Source: Hymenobacter montanus
GTDB taxonomy: Bacteria; Bacteroidota; Bacteroidia; Cytophagales; Hymenobacteraceae
Length of the DNA stretch: 64,000 nt
NCBI RefSeq assembly: GCF_014699115.1
Contig: NZ_JACXAD010000025.1
Span: 1 to 64,000 of the forward strand
Direction: 5' to 3'
Shown: positions 1 to 8,295 of the stretch, in pieces
How positions within the stretch are numbered: the first letter of the stretch is position 1
Layout: each line of letters opens with the position of its first letter
Program-made: the position numbers and the translations under genes
The notes under the pieces: model-generated
Told to the model about the DNA's origin: nothing
Database searches by the model: none
The model's input: the letters and a program-made list of their open reading frames with translations, nothing else

Positions 1-397
1 CCAACGCCGCCCATGCCCGGTCACTGATTTCATCCAGATTGCTCACGAACCCAAAGATAATTGTCCGTACAGCCTAGTCTATCGGTGAAATCGCGAGAAA
101 TAATTCAACCACGCAGTGCTGGTAAGGTTTGGCCTTCTGCTAAGCCCATTATCCACCTGAAGGAGTGGCAAACGTCAAAACTGCTTAAAACTGCCGCCAA
201 CGCTCGGGGGCTTGTTGTGGAATATAACAGCTCATTAGCACATAGCCATTGACCGTGAACGTCGAGCTCAGCCCGCGGCCTGAGCTGTGACTGGTGCCGT
301 CGGGTACAAGACTGCCCGGTTAGTGGCGGGCCGCGCCGGCTTCTGGGCTTGGAAGTACGTAGGTTTGTGGCTTTACAAACAGCCTGTTTCATTGCCA
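1..397. other. Left-edge stretch without an assignable gene
   Basis: No open frame here has convincing protein character. On the minus strand a short frame from a GTG at 46 runs off the left edge and reads VSNLDEISDRAWAAL, which resembles the beginning of IS5/IS4-type transposases, but 15 codons are too few to call. The rest up to the VOC gene at 398 shows no clear promoter or repeat. Confidence 0.35.
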
Positions 398-787
398 ATG
401 ACTCCCATTTTGCGGGTGGCCCGGCCCACCGATAACCTGCCAGCGTTGCTGAAATTTTACTGTGATGGGTTGGGCCTACAGCAACTGGCCTCATTTAGCA
501 ATCACAATGAGTTTGATGGCGTCATGCTGGGCCACCCCCGCGCGCCTTATCACTTGGAGTTCACCCGCCATGCCCGTCACGTTGCCGGGCGGGCACCGAC
601 AACCGATAACCTCCTGGTTTTTTACCTGCCTGATGCCGACGAGTGGCAGATGGCCGTAGAGCGTATGCAGGCAGCGGGCTTCGCGCCAGTGGTGTCCTAC
701 AACCCTTACTGGGACCAGCAGGGCCGTACTTTTGAGGACCCCGACGGCTACCGCGTGGTGCTGCAACAGGCCGCGTGGTCCTGGTAG
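398..787 (+). CDS. VOC (glyoxalase/bleomycin-resistance fold) family protein
   Basis: A 129-residue protein of the vicinal-oxygen-chelate superfamily. It has the usual single-module layout: an N-terminal RVARPTDNL strand and helix, LKFYCDGLGL (the typical F-Y-x-x-x-L-G-L motif), and a C-terminal FEDPDGYRVVLQQ strand carrying the conserved D-P-D-G turn. VOC proteins bind a divalent metal and act as lyases, dioxygenases or resistance proteins; the substrate cannot be told here. The start at 398 is preferred over upstream GTG/TTG codons because the family homology begins directly after it. Its end overlaps the long frame of the next gene, whose better start is 811. Confidence 0.8.
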   Translation: MTPILRVARPTDNLPALLKFYCDGLGLQQLASFSNHNEFDGVMLGHPRAPYHLEFTRHARHVAGRAPTTDNLLVFYLPDADEWQMAVERMQAAGFAPVVSYNPYWDQQGRTFEDPDGYRVVLQQAAWSW

Positions 788-810
788 TATATCAGCTTTC
801 CCCACCCCGG

Positions 811-1674
811 ATGCTTGACGGCAAGCCACCCGTTGTTGCGCGCCTCGCGCCCACGCCCAGCGGCTACCTGCACCTGGGCAATGCCGTGAACTTCGTGCTC
901 ACCTGGCTGCTCACGCGCCAGGCTGGGGGCACGCTGCATTTGCGCATCGACGACCTGGACCGCGCCCGCCTGCGGCCGGCCTACCTCGACAACATCTTCC
1001 GCGTGATTGATTGGCTGGGGATCGACTACGACCGTGGGCCCAGCGGCCCCGATGATTTTCTGCGCCACCACTCGCAGCTCCTGCACTTACCCGCTTATAA
1101 TGCGGTGCTGCGCCGCCTGGCCCAGCGGCCGGGGCTCGTGTACGCCAGCCACCGCACCCGCACCGGAGGCCCCGAGGTGGCAGTACCGCTCGACACGCCC
1201 GGCCCGGCCTGGCGCGCCCGGGTGCCGGCTAGCACCACGGTGGTGTTCACAGACGGCTGGCAGGGCGAAACTACCGTGCCGCTCGGAAAAGGGATGCCCG
1301 ATTTCGTCCTGCGCAAAAAGGACGCCGTAGCCGCCTACCAGGTAGCCTCGGTGGTAGATGATTTGCGCCTGGGCACCACCCTGATTGTGCGCGGCCTGGA
1401 CCTACAGCCCAGCACGGCCGCGCAACTGTGGCTGGCCAGCCAACTGTCCGAAACGAGCCCCTTCAACGGCTCCCGCATCAGCTTTTATCATCACTCGTTG
1501 CTGATTGATGTCGCCGGACACAAGTTGTCGAAATCTCAGCAGCGGCCCCTGGATACTGGCGTGCTGGGCCAGGCACCAGGCAAGCAAGCCGTGTTCCAGG
1601 CCGTCGCTGAGCTGCTGAAACTGCCTGCCGAAGCAGCCGAGAGTTTGGCAGCGCTGAGGGATCTTTTGAATTAA
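811..1674 (+). CDS. Glutamyl-Q tRNA(Asp) synthetase-like protein (truncated GluRS)
   Basis: A 287-residue class I aminoacyl-tRNA synthetase homologue, the length of GluQ-RS, which lacks the anticodon-binding half of GluRS. Visible are RLAPTPSGYLHLGN with the HLGN form of HIGH near residue 21, the LRIDDLDRAR substrate motif, and KLSKS as the KMSKS motif. GluQ-RS charges glutamate onto the queuosine of tRNA(Asp) in the cytoplasm. Odd point: the protein contains no cysteine at all, so the zinc site of the classical enzyme is absent. The start at 811 (MLDGKPP) fits the family better than the upstream GTG at 775. The stop codon lies inside the AATTAAAAATGA repeat that follows. Confidence 0.75.
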   Translation: MLDGKPPVVARLAPTPSGYLHLGNAVNFVLTWLLTRQAGGTLHLRIDDLDRARLRPAYLDNIFRVIDWLGIDYDRGPSGPDDFLRHHSQLLHLPAYNAVLRRLAQRPGLVYASHRTRTGGPEVAVPLDTPGPAWRARVPASTTVVFTDGWQGETTVPLGKGMPDFVLRKKDAVAAYQVASVVDDLRLGTTLIVRGLDLQPSTAAQLWLASQLSETSPFNGSRISFYHHSLLIDVAGHKLSKSQQRPLDTGVLGQAPGKQAVFQAVAELLKLPAEAAESLAALRDLLN

Positions 1675-1764
1675 AAATGAAGAATTAAAAATTAAAAATG
1701 ACCCGAGAAAAAGTGCTCATGGCCCCGTTGTCAATTTTTAATTTTTAATTCATTTTAATCCTCC
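1668..1764. repeat. AATTAAAAATTAAAAATGA inverted-repeat element, copy 1
   Basis: AT-rich direct units (GAATTAAAAATGA, GAATTAAAAATTAAAAATGA) at 1668-1701 face their inverted counterpart (TCAATTTTTAATTTTTAATTCA) at 1731-1752, around a GC-richer centre. The TAA stop of the GluQ-like gene is part of the left arm, and the right arm ends just before the convergent endonuclease V stop. The element can form a long AU hairpin. Confidence 0.85.
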
Positions 1765-1766
1765 AT

Positions 1767-2456
1767 TCAGCGCACGTCCTTTTTGAACTGCTCGGCCCAA
1801 TGGTCGGCCAGTCGGGTGGGCTCGGGTAGCTTGTAGCCGCGCAAGCAAGCCAGGGTTAGTCGCGTGGCGGTGGCTTGGTCGCAGCGGTGGCCAGGGCTCA
1901 CGAACAGGGGCAGCACCTTGTCTTTGCTGCGAACGACCTGGCCAATCAGCTCGCCGGTTTTGGCGTCGGTCAGGGGACTGATGCTGCCGCGCTCCGGGCC
2001 GGGCTCGGCGAACGTGCCCGTCAGCTTTTGCTTGGCTACGCCGAACGTGGGCCGGTCGAGCAACACGCCCAGGTGCGCGGCAATGCCCATGCGGCGCGGG
2101 TGCGCGATGCCGTGGCCGTCGACCATGATGACGTCGGGCTTGTTTTCGAGCTTGGCGAAGGTGTGAATGACGTTGGGCGCCTCGCGGAAGGAGAGAAAGC
2201 CCGGCACGTAGGGCATATCCACGGGCCCGTAGTTATAAACCTTCTCCACCAGCTCCAGGGAGGGGAATTTCAACACCACAAACACCGACAGAATGGTGTC
2301 GGGCGTTGGGAAAGAGGAGTCACAGCCGGCAATCAGGCGGGGCTCCTGCGGCAGCGGCTCGGCGCGTACCCGTTGGCGCATTTCCTGCTGCTGCTGGGTA
2401 AGCGTTTGCACCAAAACGGGGTCGGGTGGGGGACCGGGCGGGCGGTAGTAAGCCAT
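1767..2456 (-). CDS. nfi: Endonuclease V (deoxyinosine 3'-endonuclease)
   Basis: A 229-residue protein of the normal EndoV length. The enzyme nicks DNA or RNA one phosphodiester 3' of inosine and starts repair of deaminated adenine. The family motifs appear in order: AGCDSSF (first catalytic Asp), PYVPGFLSFREAP (product-strand wedge PYIP and the catalytic Glu), VDGHGIAHPRRMG (second Asp), GVAKQKLTG (Lys), and SPGHRCDQATA (His/Asp). All expected catalytic residues are present. The gene stands alone between two copies of the AT-rich inverted repeat, convergent with the upstream synthetase-like gene and divergent from the DUF1990 pair. Confidence 0.95.
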   Translation of the reverse strand: MAYYRPPGPPPDPVLVQTLTQQQQEMRQRVRAEPLPQEPRLIAGCDSSFPTPDTILSVFVVLKFPSLELVEKVYNYGPVDMPYVPGFLSFREAPNVIHTFAKLENKPDVIMVDGHGIAHPRRMGIAAHLGVLLDRPTFGVAKQKLTGTFAEPGPERGSISPLTDAKTGELIGQVVRSKDKVLPLFVSPGHRCDQATATRLTLACLRGYKLPEPTRLADHWAEQFKKDVR

Positions 2457-2604
2457 GAGGAATTAAAAATTAAAAATGAGGAATTAAAAATATGTTACTG
2501 CTGAACTGCTAAGCAGGCATCACCTAAGGGAAGTGTATAGCGTATACGCGGAAAAGGATTTAAACCAGCGAATTTTTAATTTTTAATTCTTCATTTTTAA
2601 TTCC
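2457..2604. repeat. AATTAAAAATTAAAAATGA inverted-repeat element, copy 2
   Basis: The left arm at 2457-2491 (two AATTAAAAAT-type units) and the right arm at 2571-2602 (AATTTTTAATTTTTAATTCT and more) enclose about 80 bases that include the palindrome GCGTATACGC. The element fills the whole divergent gap between the endonuclease V start and the ATG at 2608. It must therefore hold or overlap both promoters. Confidence 0.85.
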
Positions 2605-2607
2605 CAA

Positions 2608-3189
2608 ATGGCTAATCCTAACCATTCCGAACAGCCTGCTGCCACTGGTTCCGGTCCGTGGCTGGAACGCCGCTACTTTATTGACGTGGCCCGGCCGCGC
2701 CTCTCGTCAGCCCAGCTCATGGCCGAGGTACAGGCCGACGTAGCGCGCTTCGCCCCGGAGCTGCTGGCGGACTTTAAGAAGAAATCTGGGACGAATGACG
2801 GGCTGCGGGTGGGCGAGGAGTTTGAAATCAGTATTCTGGGGCCCTGGAATGGCTGCGTGCGGGTAACGGCGGTTGCCGACACCTTCTTCGAGTTCATCAC
2901 CCTCGAAGGCCACCCCGAGGCGGGCCGCATTCATTTCGAAGCGCATTACCTCGATGAGCGCCCCGATGTGCTCCGGTTTGAGATTCGTTCGTGGGCCCGC
3001 TCGCGCGACGGGCTGGTGGCCTTCGCCTACGGCACGCTCGGCGTGGGCAAGCGCGTGCAGGAAGCCACCTGGACTGAGTTCTGCCGACGGGTGGCGGCGG
3101 CCAGCGGCGGCCAGGCCCTGAGCGACGTAGTGGTAGAAACCCTTACCCAAACCGAAACCGGCTCCAATGACCATGAGCGCCACGCCTGA
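2608..3189 (+). CDS. DUF1990 family protein, first of an overlapping pair
   Basis: A 193-residue soluble protein without signal peptide or membrane segment. The stretch FITLEGHPEAGRIHFEAHY, followed by RFEIRSWARS and the C-terminal GKRVQEATWTEFCRRV, agrees with the DUF1990 fold as I recall it; the role of the family is unknown. The next gene starts 23 bases before this stop, so the two are probably translationally coupled. The downstream protein has the same LEGHxExGxIxF core, so the pair looks like an old tandem duplication. The start follows the AT-rich repeat at once, with no visible Shine-Dalgarno sequence. Confidence 0.7.
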   Translation: MANPNHSEQPAATGSGPWLERRYFIDVARPRLSSAQLMAEVQADVARFAPELLADFKKKSGTNDGLRVGEEFEISILGPWNGCVRVTAVADTFFEFITLEGHPEAGRIHFEAHYLDERPDVLRFEIRSWARSRDGLVAFAYGTLGVGKRVQEATWTEFCRRVAAASGGQALSDVVVETLTQTETGSNDHERHA

Positions 3190-3943
3190 ACGGCCCGCGG
3201 CCCGCCGCTTAGCAGATACCGCCTTGCCGGGTACGACCCTGCCGGGTACGACCCCGCGCGCTGCCAGTCCACCCCTCTGGGAACAGTACCGCGCCCGGCT
3301 CGACGCTTACGCCAACGCGAAAGTCAACTACGACTTCAGCCGCCAGAACGAATACACCAGCGCCACCGGCTGGCGCCTCGATGACTACGAAACCGACTTG
3401 CCCACCGAACCCCCCGGGCCGCCTGCCGCGGCGGGGGCTTTCGCCGCTGCCCAGGAAGTGCTGCGCCGTTACGCCTTTCCCCCGCCCGACCTTATTACTG
3501 GCATCTTCGTGCCGGACTCGCCCCTGGAAAACCGCATCATGGTGCTGCGGGCGCAGTTTTTGTGCTTCAGGTTTTACTTCGGCGTGCGGGTGAGCGGGCT
3601 GACCGACGAGGCCGCTCGCGCCACCCCCGGGGGGCCGGAGCGGGTGTGGGGCTACGGCTACCGCACCCTCGAAGGGCACTTTGAACGCGGCCAGATTGAT
3701 TTTACCATTCACAAAAACCTGGAGTCGGGCGCGGTGCAGTTTCGCATTCACGCCGTGTCGCAGCTGGGGCAGATCCGCAATCCATTCTACTGGCTCGGGT
3801 TTAAGCTGTTCGGCCGGATGTTGCAGCGCCGGTTTGCCCGCGAATCGTTGCGGCGCATGCGCGAATTGGTGGGGGCCACGCTGGCCCCGGGAGCGTTGCC
3901 GACCCCTGGGGTTTCCCCAAGCGAGGGGGCGCTACCGCAGTAG
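3167..3943 (+). CDS. DUF1990-like protein, second of an overlapping pair
   Basis: A 258-residue soluble protein. The N-terminal 30 residues are rich in Pro/Ala and contain a small duplicated LPGTT unit; then come VNYDFSRQNEYTSATGWRLDD, a PTEPPGPP linker, and a core YGYRTLEGHFERGQIDFT that matches the core of the preceding protein. The C-terminus carries a hydrophobic-basic helix (FYWLGFKLFGRMLQRRFARE). The start is either 3167 or the in-frame ATG at 3173. Function is unknown; co-translation with the upstream paralogue suggests that they act together. Confidence 0.65.
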   Translation: MTMSATPERPAARRLADTALPGTTLPGTTPRAASPPLWEQYRARLDAYANAKVNYDFSRQNEYTSATGWRLDDYETDLPTEPPGPPAAAGAFAAAQEVLRRYAFPPPDLITGIFVPDSPLENRIMVLRAQFLCFRFYFGVRVSGLTDEAARATPGGPERVWGYGYRTLEGHFERGQIDFTIHKNLESGAVQFRIHAVSQLGQIRNPFYWLGFKLFGRMLQRRFARESLRRMRELVGATLAPGALPTPGVSPSEGALPQ

Positions 3944-4029
3944 CGAGGGGCGGGGCTCCCGGGGCCTTTCCTGCCCCGCGGGCCGGCTCGGAGCGAACGA
4001 TTTCGGGGCTGGTTCCGCCAATGGGAGCA

Positions 4030-4716
4030 TTAGTCAACGTGTCGGATTTCGCCGGCCCCGTAATGGCGCACGTCGAGCAGCCGGGCGGTGCCGGCGTAGT
4101 GCACAAATCCTTGTCCCAGGTGCTGGAGGTGAATGGTTTCCTGCGCCCGCACCCGCACGTTGCCGGCGCCCAGGTTGCGCAGCCGCAGGTGCTGCGCGGT
4201 CAGCGCGTCGCAGTCCAGGTCGCCTTCCGCCAGGTTGGTGAGCTTGACTTCGCGGGCTGTACCGGCTACTTCCACGCGGCCCTCGCAGGCGCTGTGCAGG
4301 TTCAGAACGTCGGCCTGAACTTGGAGCTGGGTATTGCCGACCGACCGAATCTTGATTTCCAGCGGCTCTACGGCCACTAGGGGTGCGCCGCAGGTTACGT
4401 GGCCTTCGCTGGCAATGTCGAGGTGCTGAAGCTGGCGCAGGTACACCGTAACGTGAAGCTGCGAGTAGGCCGGACGCCGCAGCTTGTCTTCGGTCGTGAT
4501 GAAGAGGGTGCGGCCCGCGTTGGTTACCCCGACGTGGTCGAGCAGGTTATCATCGGCCTCGATTATCACTTTTTCTTCGGTGCTTTGGCGGAGCTCCACG
4601 GTGCCGTGCACGCTCAGGTGCAGGCGGGTAAACGAGCTGACAGATTGGATGCGCGCCGCGAGGGTGCCGCTGCCTTGGACTTGCATAAGTTGACGGAGTT
4701 GTTTGAAAGAAAACAT
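4030..4716 (-). CDS. DUF2807 (GIN domain) beta-helix-like protein
   Basis: A 228-residue protein made almost wholly of repeating short beta strands (TRLHLSVHGTVELRQ, KVIIEADDNLLDHV, LNLHSACEGRVEV, LRLRNLGAGNVRVR), the pattern of the DUF2807 head domain found across Bacteroidota. Most relatives carry a lipoprotein or Sec signal, but this one starts MFSFKQLRQLMQVQG and shows neither, so it may be cytoplasmic. It sits 18 bases downstream of the small gene at 4735-4959 and is probably co-transcribed. Its function is not known. Confidence 0.8.
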   Translation of the reverse strand: MFSFKQLRQLMQVQGSGTLAARIQSVSSFTRLHLSVHGTVELRQSTEEKVIIEADDNLLDHVGVTNAGRTLFITTEDKLRRPAYSQLHVTVYLRQLQHLDIASEGHVTCGAPLVAVEPLEIKIRSVGNTQLQVQADVLNLHSACEGRVEVAGTAREVKLTNLAEGDLDCDALTAQHLRLRNLGAGNVRVRAQETIHLQHLGQGFVHYAGTARLLDVRHYGAGEIRHVD

Positions 4717-4734
4717 GAGAGTTGAGAATGCAGA

Positions 4735-4959
4735 TCAGTCGGGGAGAGGGGTGCAGGCGTAGCCCCGGGCGTGGAGCAGCGCCGCTACCGCGGGGCTGTC
4801 GGGCGGGCCGGTGGGGTTTTCCACCCGCAGCACCCGGTCGCAATCGCTTAGGTCGAAGGTGATGCGCCAGGTGGGGAAGCACGCCTGCAGGCAGCGCCGT
4901 AGCGCGGCAGCGGAGCGGTGATCGGGCACGTTGGTTCGAAAAACTTCTACTTCGGGCAT
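4735..4959 (-). CDS. Small HMA-like protein of unknown function
   Basis: A 74-residue protein starting at the ATG at 4959 (MPEVEVFRTNVPDHRSA). Its strand-helix-strand-strand layout (EVFRTNV, helix with LRRCLQACFP, WRITFDLSDCDRVLRVEN) resembles the ferredoxin-like fold of heavy-metal-associated domains, but the CxxC metal motif is missing. Small proteins of this kind are common hypothetical genes in Bacteroidota. It is the first gene of a likely two-gene operon with the DUF2807 gene. A longer version starting at 5010 is possible but less likely. Confidence 0.55.
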   Translation of the reverse strand: MPEVEVFRTNVPDHRSAAALRRCLQACFPTWRITFDLSDCDRVLRVENPTGPPDSPAVAALLHARGYACTPLPD

Positions 4960-5182
4960 AGTGGAGCGGCCTGGCAGCGCAGTGTGCCTAAGCCGTTGCA
5001 AAAGTCCCAAACCTTGTGGGGCGAGCCGTTATAGCTGCCGGAGTCAGATGTATAAAAGGCGGAGCCGACCCGGCGCTTAGGTAAAAAAATCCGGCAGGTG
5101 TAAGTAGAAGTCCGTTTTGTATAAAGACCCCGGCGGCTCAGGGCCAGACCTTTGCCTCATCACCTAGTAGATTCTCTTGCCA

Positions 5183-5629
5183 ATGATTGAGCCTGCCCAG
5201 CATGCCCGCCAGCAAATTCAGCGCTTACTCGACCAGCTGAACGCCGCCTGGAAACTTGGTAATGGCGAACAGTACGCCGCTAGCTTCACTGAAGATGCCG
5301 ATTACGTGGTCTTCGACGGAACTCATCTTCGGGGCCGGGCCGCCATCGGGCGGGCTCATCAGGAGTTATTTGATGGGGTGCTGCGCGGTTCCGAGCTGGT
5401 GAGCGGCGATATTACCGATTTCCGGCTCCTGGCTCCCACCGTAGCGGTGTTGCATACCACCGGAGCCGTAAAATTGCGCTGGCAAAAAAAAGCTCCTCCA
5501 GGTCGAAGCTCCATTCAAGCCCTGGTAGCCGTCGAGGAAAGCGGCACTTGGCAATTCGCTGCTTTTCAGAACACCCGGATTGCGCCGCCCGGTATTTTCA
5601 CGAAGCTGCTCCGGCGGCTGATGAAATAA
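5183..5629 (+). CDS. SnoaL-like/NTF2-fold protein (SgcJ/EcaC type)
   Basis: A 148-residue protein of the cone-shaped NTF2/SnoaL superfamily. An N-terminal helix pair (ARQQIQRLLDQLNAAWKLGN) is followed by the typical YAASFTEDADYVVFDGTHLRG strand-turn and GRAAIGRAHQELFDG, then beta strands ending in WQFAAFQNTRI. Relatives are small hydrolases, isomerases or ligand-binding proteins; no substrate can be named. The ATG at 5183 is chosen over the TTG two codons upstream. It lies 22 bases before an AraC-type regulator gene and is probably transcribed with it. Confidence 0.75.
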   Translation: MIEPAQHARQQIQRLLDQLNAAWKLGNGEQYAASFTEDADYVVFDGTHLRGRAAIGRAHQELFDGVLRGSELVSGDITDFRLLAPTVAVLHTTGAVKLRWQKKAPPGRSSIQALVAVEESGTWQFAAFQNTRIAPPGIFTKLLRRLMK

Positions 5630-5651
5630 TGTGTCCTAAATTTCCCCGGCC

Positions 5652-6632
5652 ATGCCTCTTCAAGTGCGCCACCAGGGCGACCAGTCCCTTATTCACCGCA
5701 ACGACTACGTGGCGGACGACTTCCACACCCCCGACCTCGTGGAGCAGGCGCGCGAGCTCGACCTGCCAGTTGGCAAGGGCTACATGGCCCACTGGTATTT
5801 CGAGGGCATTCGCATGGCCTACTCGCGCTGGCACTACCGCGAGCCTTTCACGGCCGAGTGGCGCGCCGACCTCGAAGTAGTGCACCTGCACTTTAACCTG
5901 CGCGGCCGGGTACTAATCGAGAACCGCCGGGCCAATACCGTGGTCCACCTGGCCGGCTACCGGCATAACCTGTTCTACTACCCGGGTTTCGAGGGTACGA
6001 TGCGCAATGAAGAGCTGGAGTCGGAAACCTTCATTCTGCAATTCACCAAGCCGGCTTTCCTGGCCCTGGCCCAGCAAGCCAACGAGCCCTTACGCCGCTT
6101 TTGCGCCGCCGTGCTCGAGGGCGAGCAGCTGCAGCTAAGCGCGCCGAGCCTACACCTCAACCTGGCGCTGCACACGGCTATTCGCGAGGTGTTGAACTGC
6201 CGCTTCGCGGGCCCGCTGAAAAAGCTTTTTCTGTATTCCAAGGCCTTGGAAATACTCGTGCTGCAGGCCGATGCTTTTGAGCAGGCCCAGGCCCCGCGCC
6301 GCTACGCCCGCACCGACTACGACCAGGAGCGCCTGCTTTTTGCCCGCGACTACCTCATTCAGCACCTCGCCCTGCCGCCCAGCCTGCCCGAGCTGGCGCG
6401 GGTAGCCGGCCTCAACGAGTTCAAGCTAAAAAAAGGCTTCAAGGAGCTGTTCGGCCAAACCGTGTTCGGCTATCTCAGCGACTACCGCCTGGCCGATGCC
6501 AAAGCCCAACTCCAGAACCGTCAGAAAACGGCCAGCGAGCTGGCCTTCGAGCTGGGCTACTCGTCGGTACAGCATTTTAGCGCGGCGTTTAAAAAGAAAT
6601 TTGGCCTGAGCCCAACCAGCCTGAGGCAGTAG
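5652..6632 (+). CDS. AraC family transcriptional regulator
   Basis: A 326-residue regulator. The N-terminal two thirds form a ligand-binding module with a histidine-containing beta region (VVHLHFNLRGRVLIEN). The C-terminal 90 residues hold the two helix-turn-helix motifs of the family: LPELARVAGLNEFKLKKGFK and ASELAFELGYSSVQHFSAAF, ending with KKKFGLSPTSLRQ, a good match to the AraC signature. The protein is cytoplasmic and binds DNA. The adjacent alcohol dehydrogenase, 120 bases downstream in the same direction, is the obvious candidate target, but this is inference from position only. Confidence 0.93.
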   Translation: MPLQVRHQGDQSLIHRNDYVADDFHTPDLVEQARELDLPVGKGYMAHWYFEGIRMAYSRWHYREPFTAEWRADLEVVHLHFNLRGRVLIENRRANTVVHLAGYRHNLFYYPGFEGTMRNEELESETFILQFTKPAFLALAQQANEPLRRFCAAVLEGEQLQLSAPSLHLNLALHTAIREVLNCRFAGPLKKLFLYSKALEILVLQADAFEQAQAPRRYARTDYDQERLLFARDYLIQHLALPPSLPELARVAGLNEFKLKKGFKELFGQTVFGYLSDYRLADAKAQLQNRQKTASELAFELGYSSVQHFSAAFKKKFGLSPTSLRQ

Positions 6633-6753
6633 TTGTCGGCTTGGAGTAGTCCGGGGCAGTGGCTTTTTTGGTGGGCTAGCCCAACCATCCCCCCGCCAAC
6701 GGAGTTTAACACCCGGCCCTGACCATCCATCTTCACTCGTTTTAAACTTACTC

Positions 6754-7803
6754 ATGCTTCCTACCAAAGCCTACGCGGCTCCGGCCGCGAATGTGCCCTT
6801 GGCACCTTTTAACTTCGAACGCCGCGAAGTCGGCCCCCACGATGTCCTGATTGACATTCACTTCTGTGGCGTATGCCACTCGGACTTGCACCAGGTGCGC
6901 GACGAGTGGGGCGGGTCCATCTTCCCGATGGTGCCGGGCCACGAAATCGTGGGGCGCGTGAGCAGCGTGGGTGCCCAGGTACAGAACTTCAAAGTCGGCG
7001 ACTTGGCCGGGGTGGGCTGCATGGTCGACTCCTGCCGCACCTGCTCTAGCTGCCAGGACGGCCTGGAGCAGTACTGCGAAACCACCGGCATGGTGGGTAC
7101 CTACAACGGCCGCGAAATTGGCAGCGGCGCGCCCACCTACGGCGGCTATTCCAGCCGGATTGTGGTGGACGAGAAGTACACGCTGAAAGTATCGGATAAG
7201 CTCGAGCTGGCCCGGGTGGCCCCGCTGCTTTGCGCCGGCATCACCACCTACTCGCCCTTACGGCAGTGGCAGGTGGGCCCCGGCCACCGGGTGGGCGTAA
7301 TGGGCCTCGGCGGCCTGGGCCACATGGCGGTGAAGCTGGCCGCCGCCATGGGCGCTGAGGTAACCGTGCTCAGCACCTCGCCCAACAAGGAGGCCGACGC
7401 CAAAGAGCTGGGCGCCCACAAATTTGTGGTTACCAAAGACAAAGAGCAGCTAAAAAGCGTCAGCAACTACTTCGACTTCATCCTCAATACCGTGTCGGCC
7501 CCGCTCGACCTGGCCGCTTACCTGAACCTGCTGCGGCGCGACGGGACCATGATTCTACTCGGCGTGCCACCCGAAGCGCCCCAGGTGCACGCCTTCAACC
7601 TCATCGGCAAGCGTCGCCGCATTGCCGGCTCGCTCATCGGCGGCATTGCCGAAACCCAGGAGATGCTGGACTTCTGCGCCGAGCACAACATCGTGTCCGA
7701 CATCGAACTCATCAACATCGCCGACATCAACGAGGCTTACGAGCGCATGCTGAAAGGCGACGTGAAGTACCGCTTCGTAATCGATTTGGCAACCTTGGGA
7801 TAG
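6754..7803 (+). CDS. Zinc-dependent NAD(P) alcohol/aldehyde reductase (YahK/CAD type)
   Basis: A 349-residue medium-chain dehydrogenase of the cinnamyl-alcohol-dehydrogenase/YahK group. The catalytic zinc site is visible in CGVCHSDLH and GHEIVG; the structural zinc loop carries four Cys within 80-110 (CMVDSCRTCSSCQDG and the later QYC), and MGLGGLGHMAVK is the Rossmann nucleotide loop. These enzymes reduce a wide range of aldehydes with NADPH in the cytoplasm. The length is normal and all metal ligands are present. The gene is followed by the palindromic repeat cluster that probably ends the transcript. Confidence 0.92.
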   Translation: MLPTKAYAAPAANVPLAPFNFERREVGPHDVLIDIHFCGVCHSDLHQVRDEWGGSIFPMVPGHEIVGRVSSVGAQVQNFKVGDLAGVGCMVDSCRTCSSCQDGLEQYCETTGMVGTYNGREIGSGAPTYGGYSSRIVVDEKYTLKVSDKLELARVAPLLCAGITTYSPLRQWQVGPGHRVGVMGLGGLGHMAVKLAAAMGAEVTVLSTSPNKEADAKELGAHKFVVTKDKEQLKSVSNYFDFILNTVSAPLDLAAYLNLLRRDGTMILLGVPPEAPQVHAFNLIGKRRRIAGSLIGGIAETQEMLDFCAEHNIVSDIELINIADINEAYERMLKGDVKYRFVIDLATLG

Positions 7804-7840
7804 GCTATCAGGCCCGTAAGCTAGGTTTATAGTCCCAAGC

Positions 7841-8128
7841 TGCCGCCGAGCCGCAACGCGGTCGTACCCGGTAGGGCGACAGATTGGTAGAATATAGCGT
7901 CATCACCTGAACAAAGCCGCGTAGCGGCGAGAGGTTGGTAGCAATATCGTCACCATCATCTGCATCAGAGCCGCGTAGCGGCGACAGGTTGGTAGGAATA
8001 GCGTCACCATCATCTGAACCAAAGCCGCGTAGCGGTGACAGAAGCCCTGGCGCCTCTGTCACCGCTACGCGGCTTTGCTGTTCTTGCTCACCTGGAGTAC
8101 TACCAACCTGTCGCCGCTACGCGGCTCG
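7841..8128. repeat. Cluster of GCCGCGTAGCGGC palindromic repeats with 54-bp period
   Basis: Direct units of 54 bp have their palindromic cores (GCCGCGTAGCGGC) at 7916, 7970 and 8024, each followed in the first two by GAxAGGTTGGTAG and a GTCACCATCATCTG tail; a degenerate unit precedes them at about 7868. Unit 3 (8021-8042) has a perfect 22-base inverted copy at 8055-8076, and 27 bases of unit 2 (7968-7994) have a perfect inverted copy at 8101-8127. The array can form large hairpins after the dehydrogenase gene and in front of the convergent exonuclease gene. The minus-strand frame with repeated NLSPLRG peptides is a by-product of the period being divisible by three. Confidence 0.9.
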
Positions 8129-8295
8129 GCGGCAGCTGGGGCTAGTCGGCGAAAGCAGGTTAGGCCAAGCGGGGTACTGCGCTCGGCATTACCGGGGCGG
8201 GAGCGCTTGCTGAGCTGGTATGGGGACAAGCTACGCATCACGCACATGGTCGTCGAACCAAGGGGTTGCTTGGATGCCCCTTTGTTTAGGGCAGG

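Noticed and set aside
105..494. Minus-strand frame at the left end
   Set aside because: No domain and arginine-rich composition typical of antisense GC-rich DNA; overlaps the start of the VOC gene.
4021..4380. Plus-strand frames over the DUF2807 gene
   Set aside because: The minus-strand protein has the regular beta-strand pattern of the family; the plus frames have no features.
7808..8062. Minus-strand frame with repeated NLSPLRG peptides
   Set aside because: The repeats are the palindromic 54-bp DNA units; inverted copies and palindromic cores explain the sequence without translation.
7841..8128. Possible CRISPR array
   Set aside because: The 54-bp units are similar along their whole length, there are no unique spacers, and inverted copies occur.
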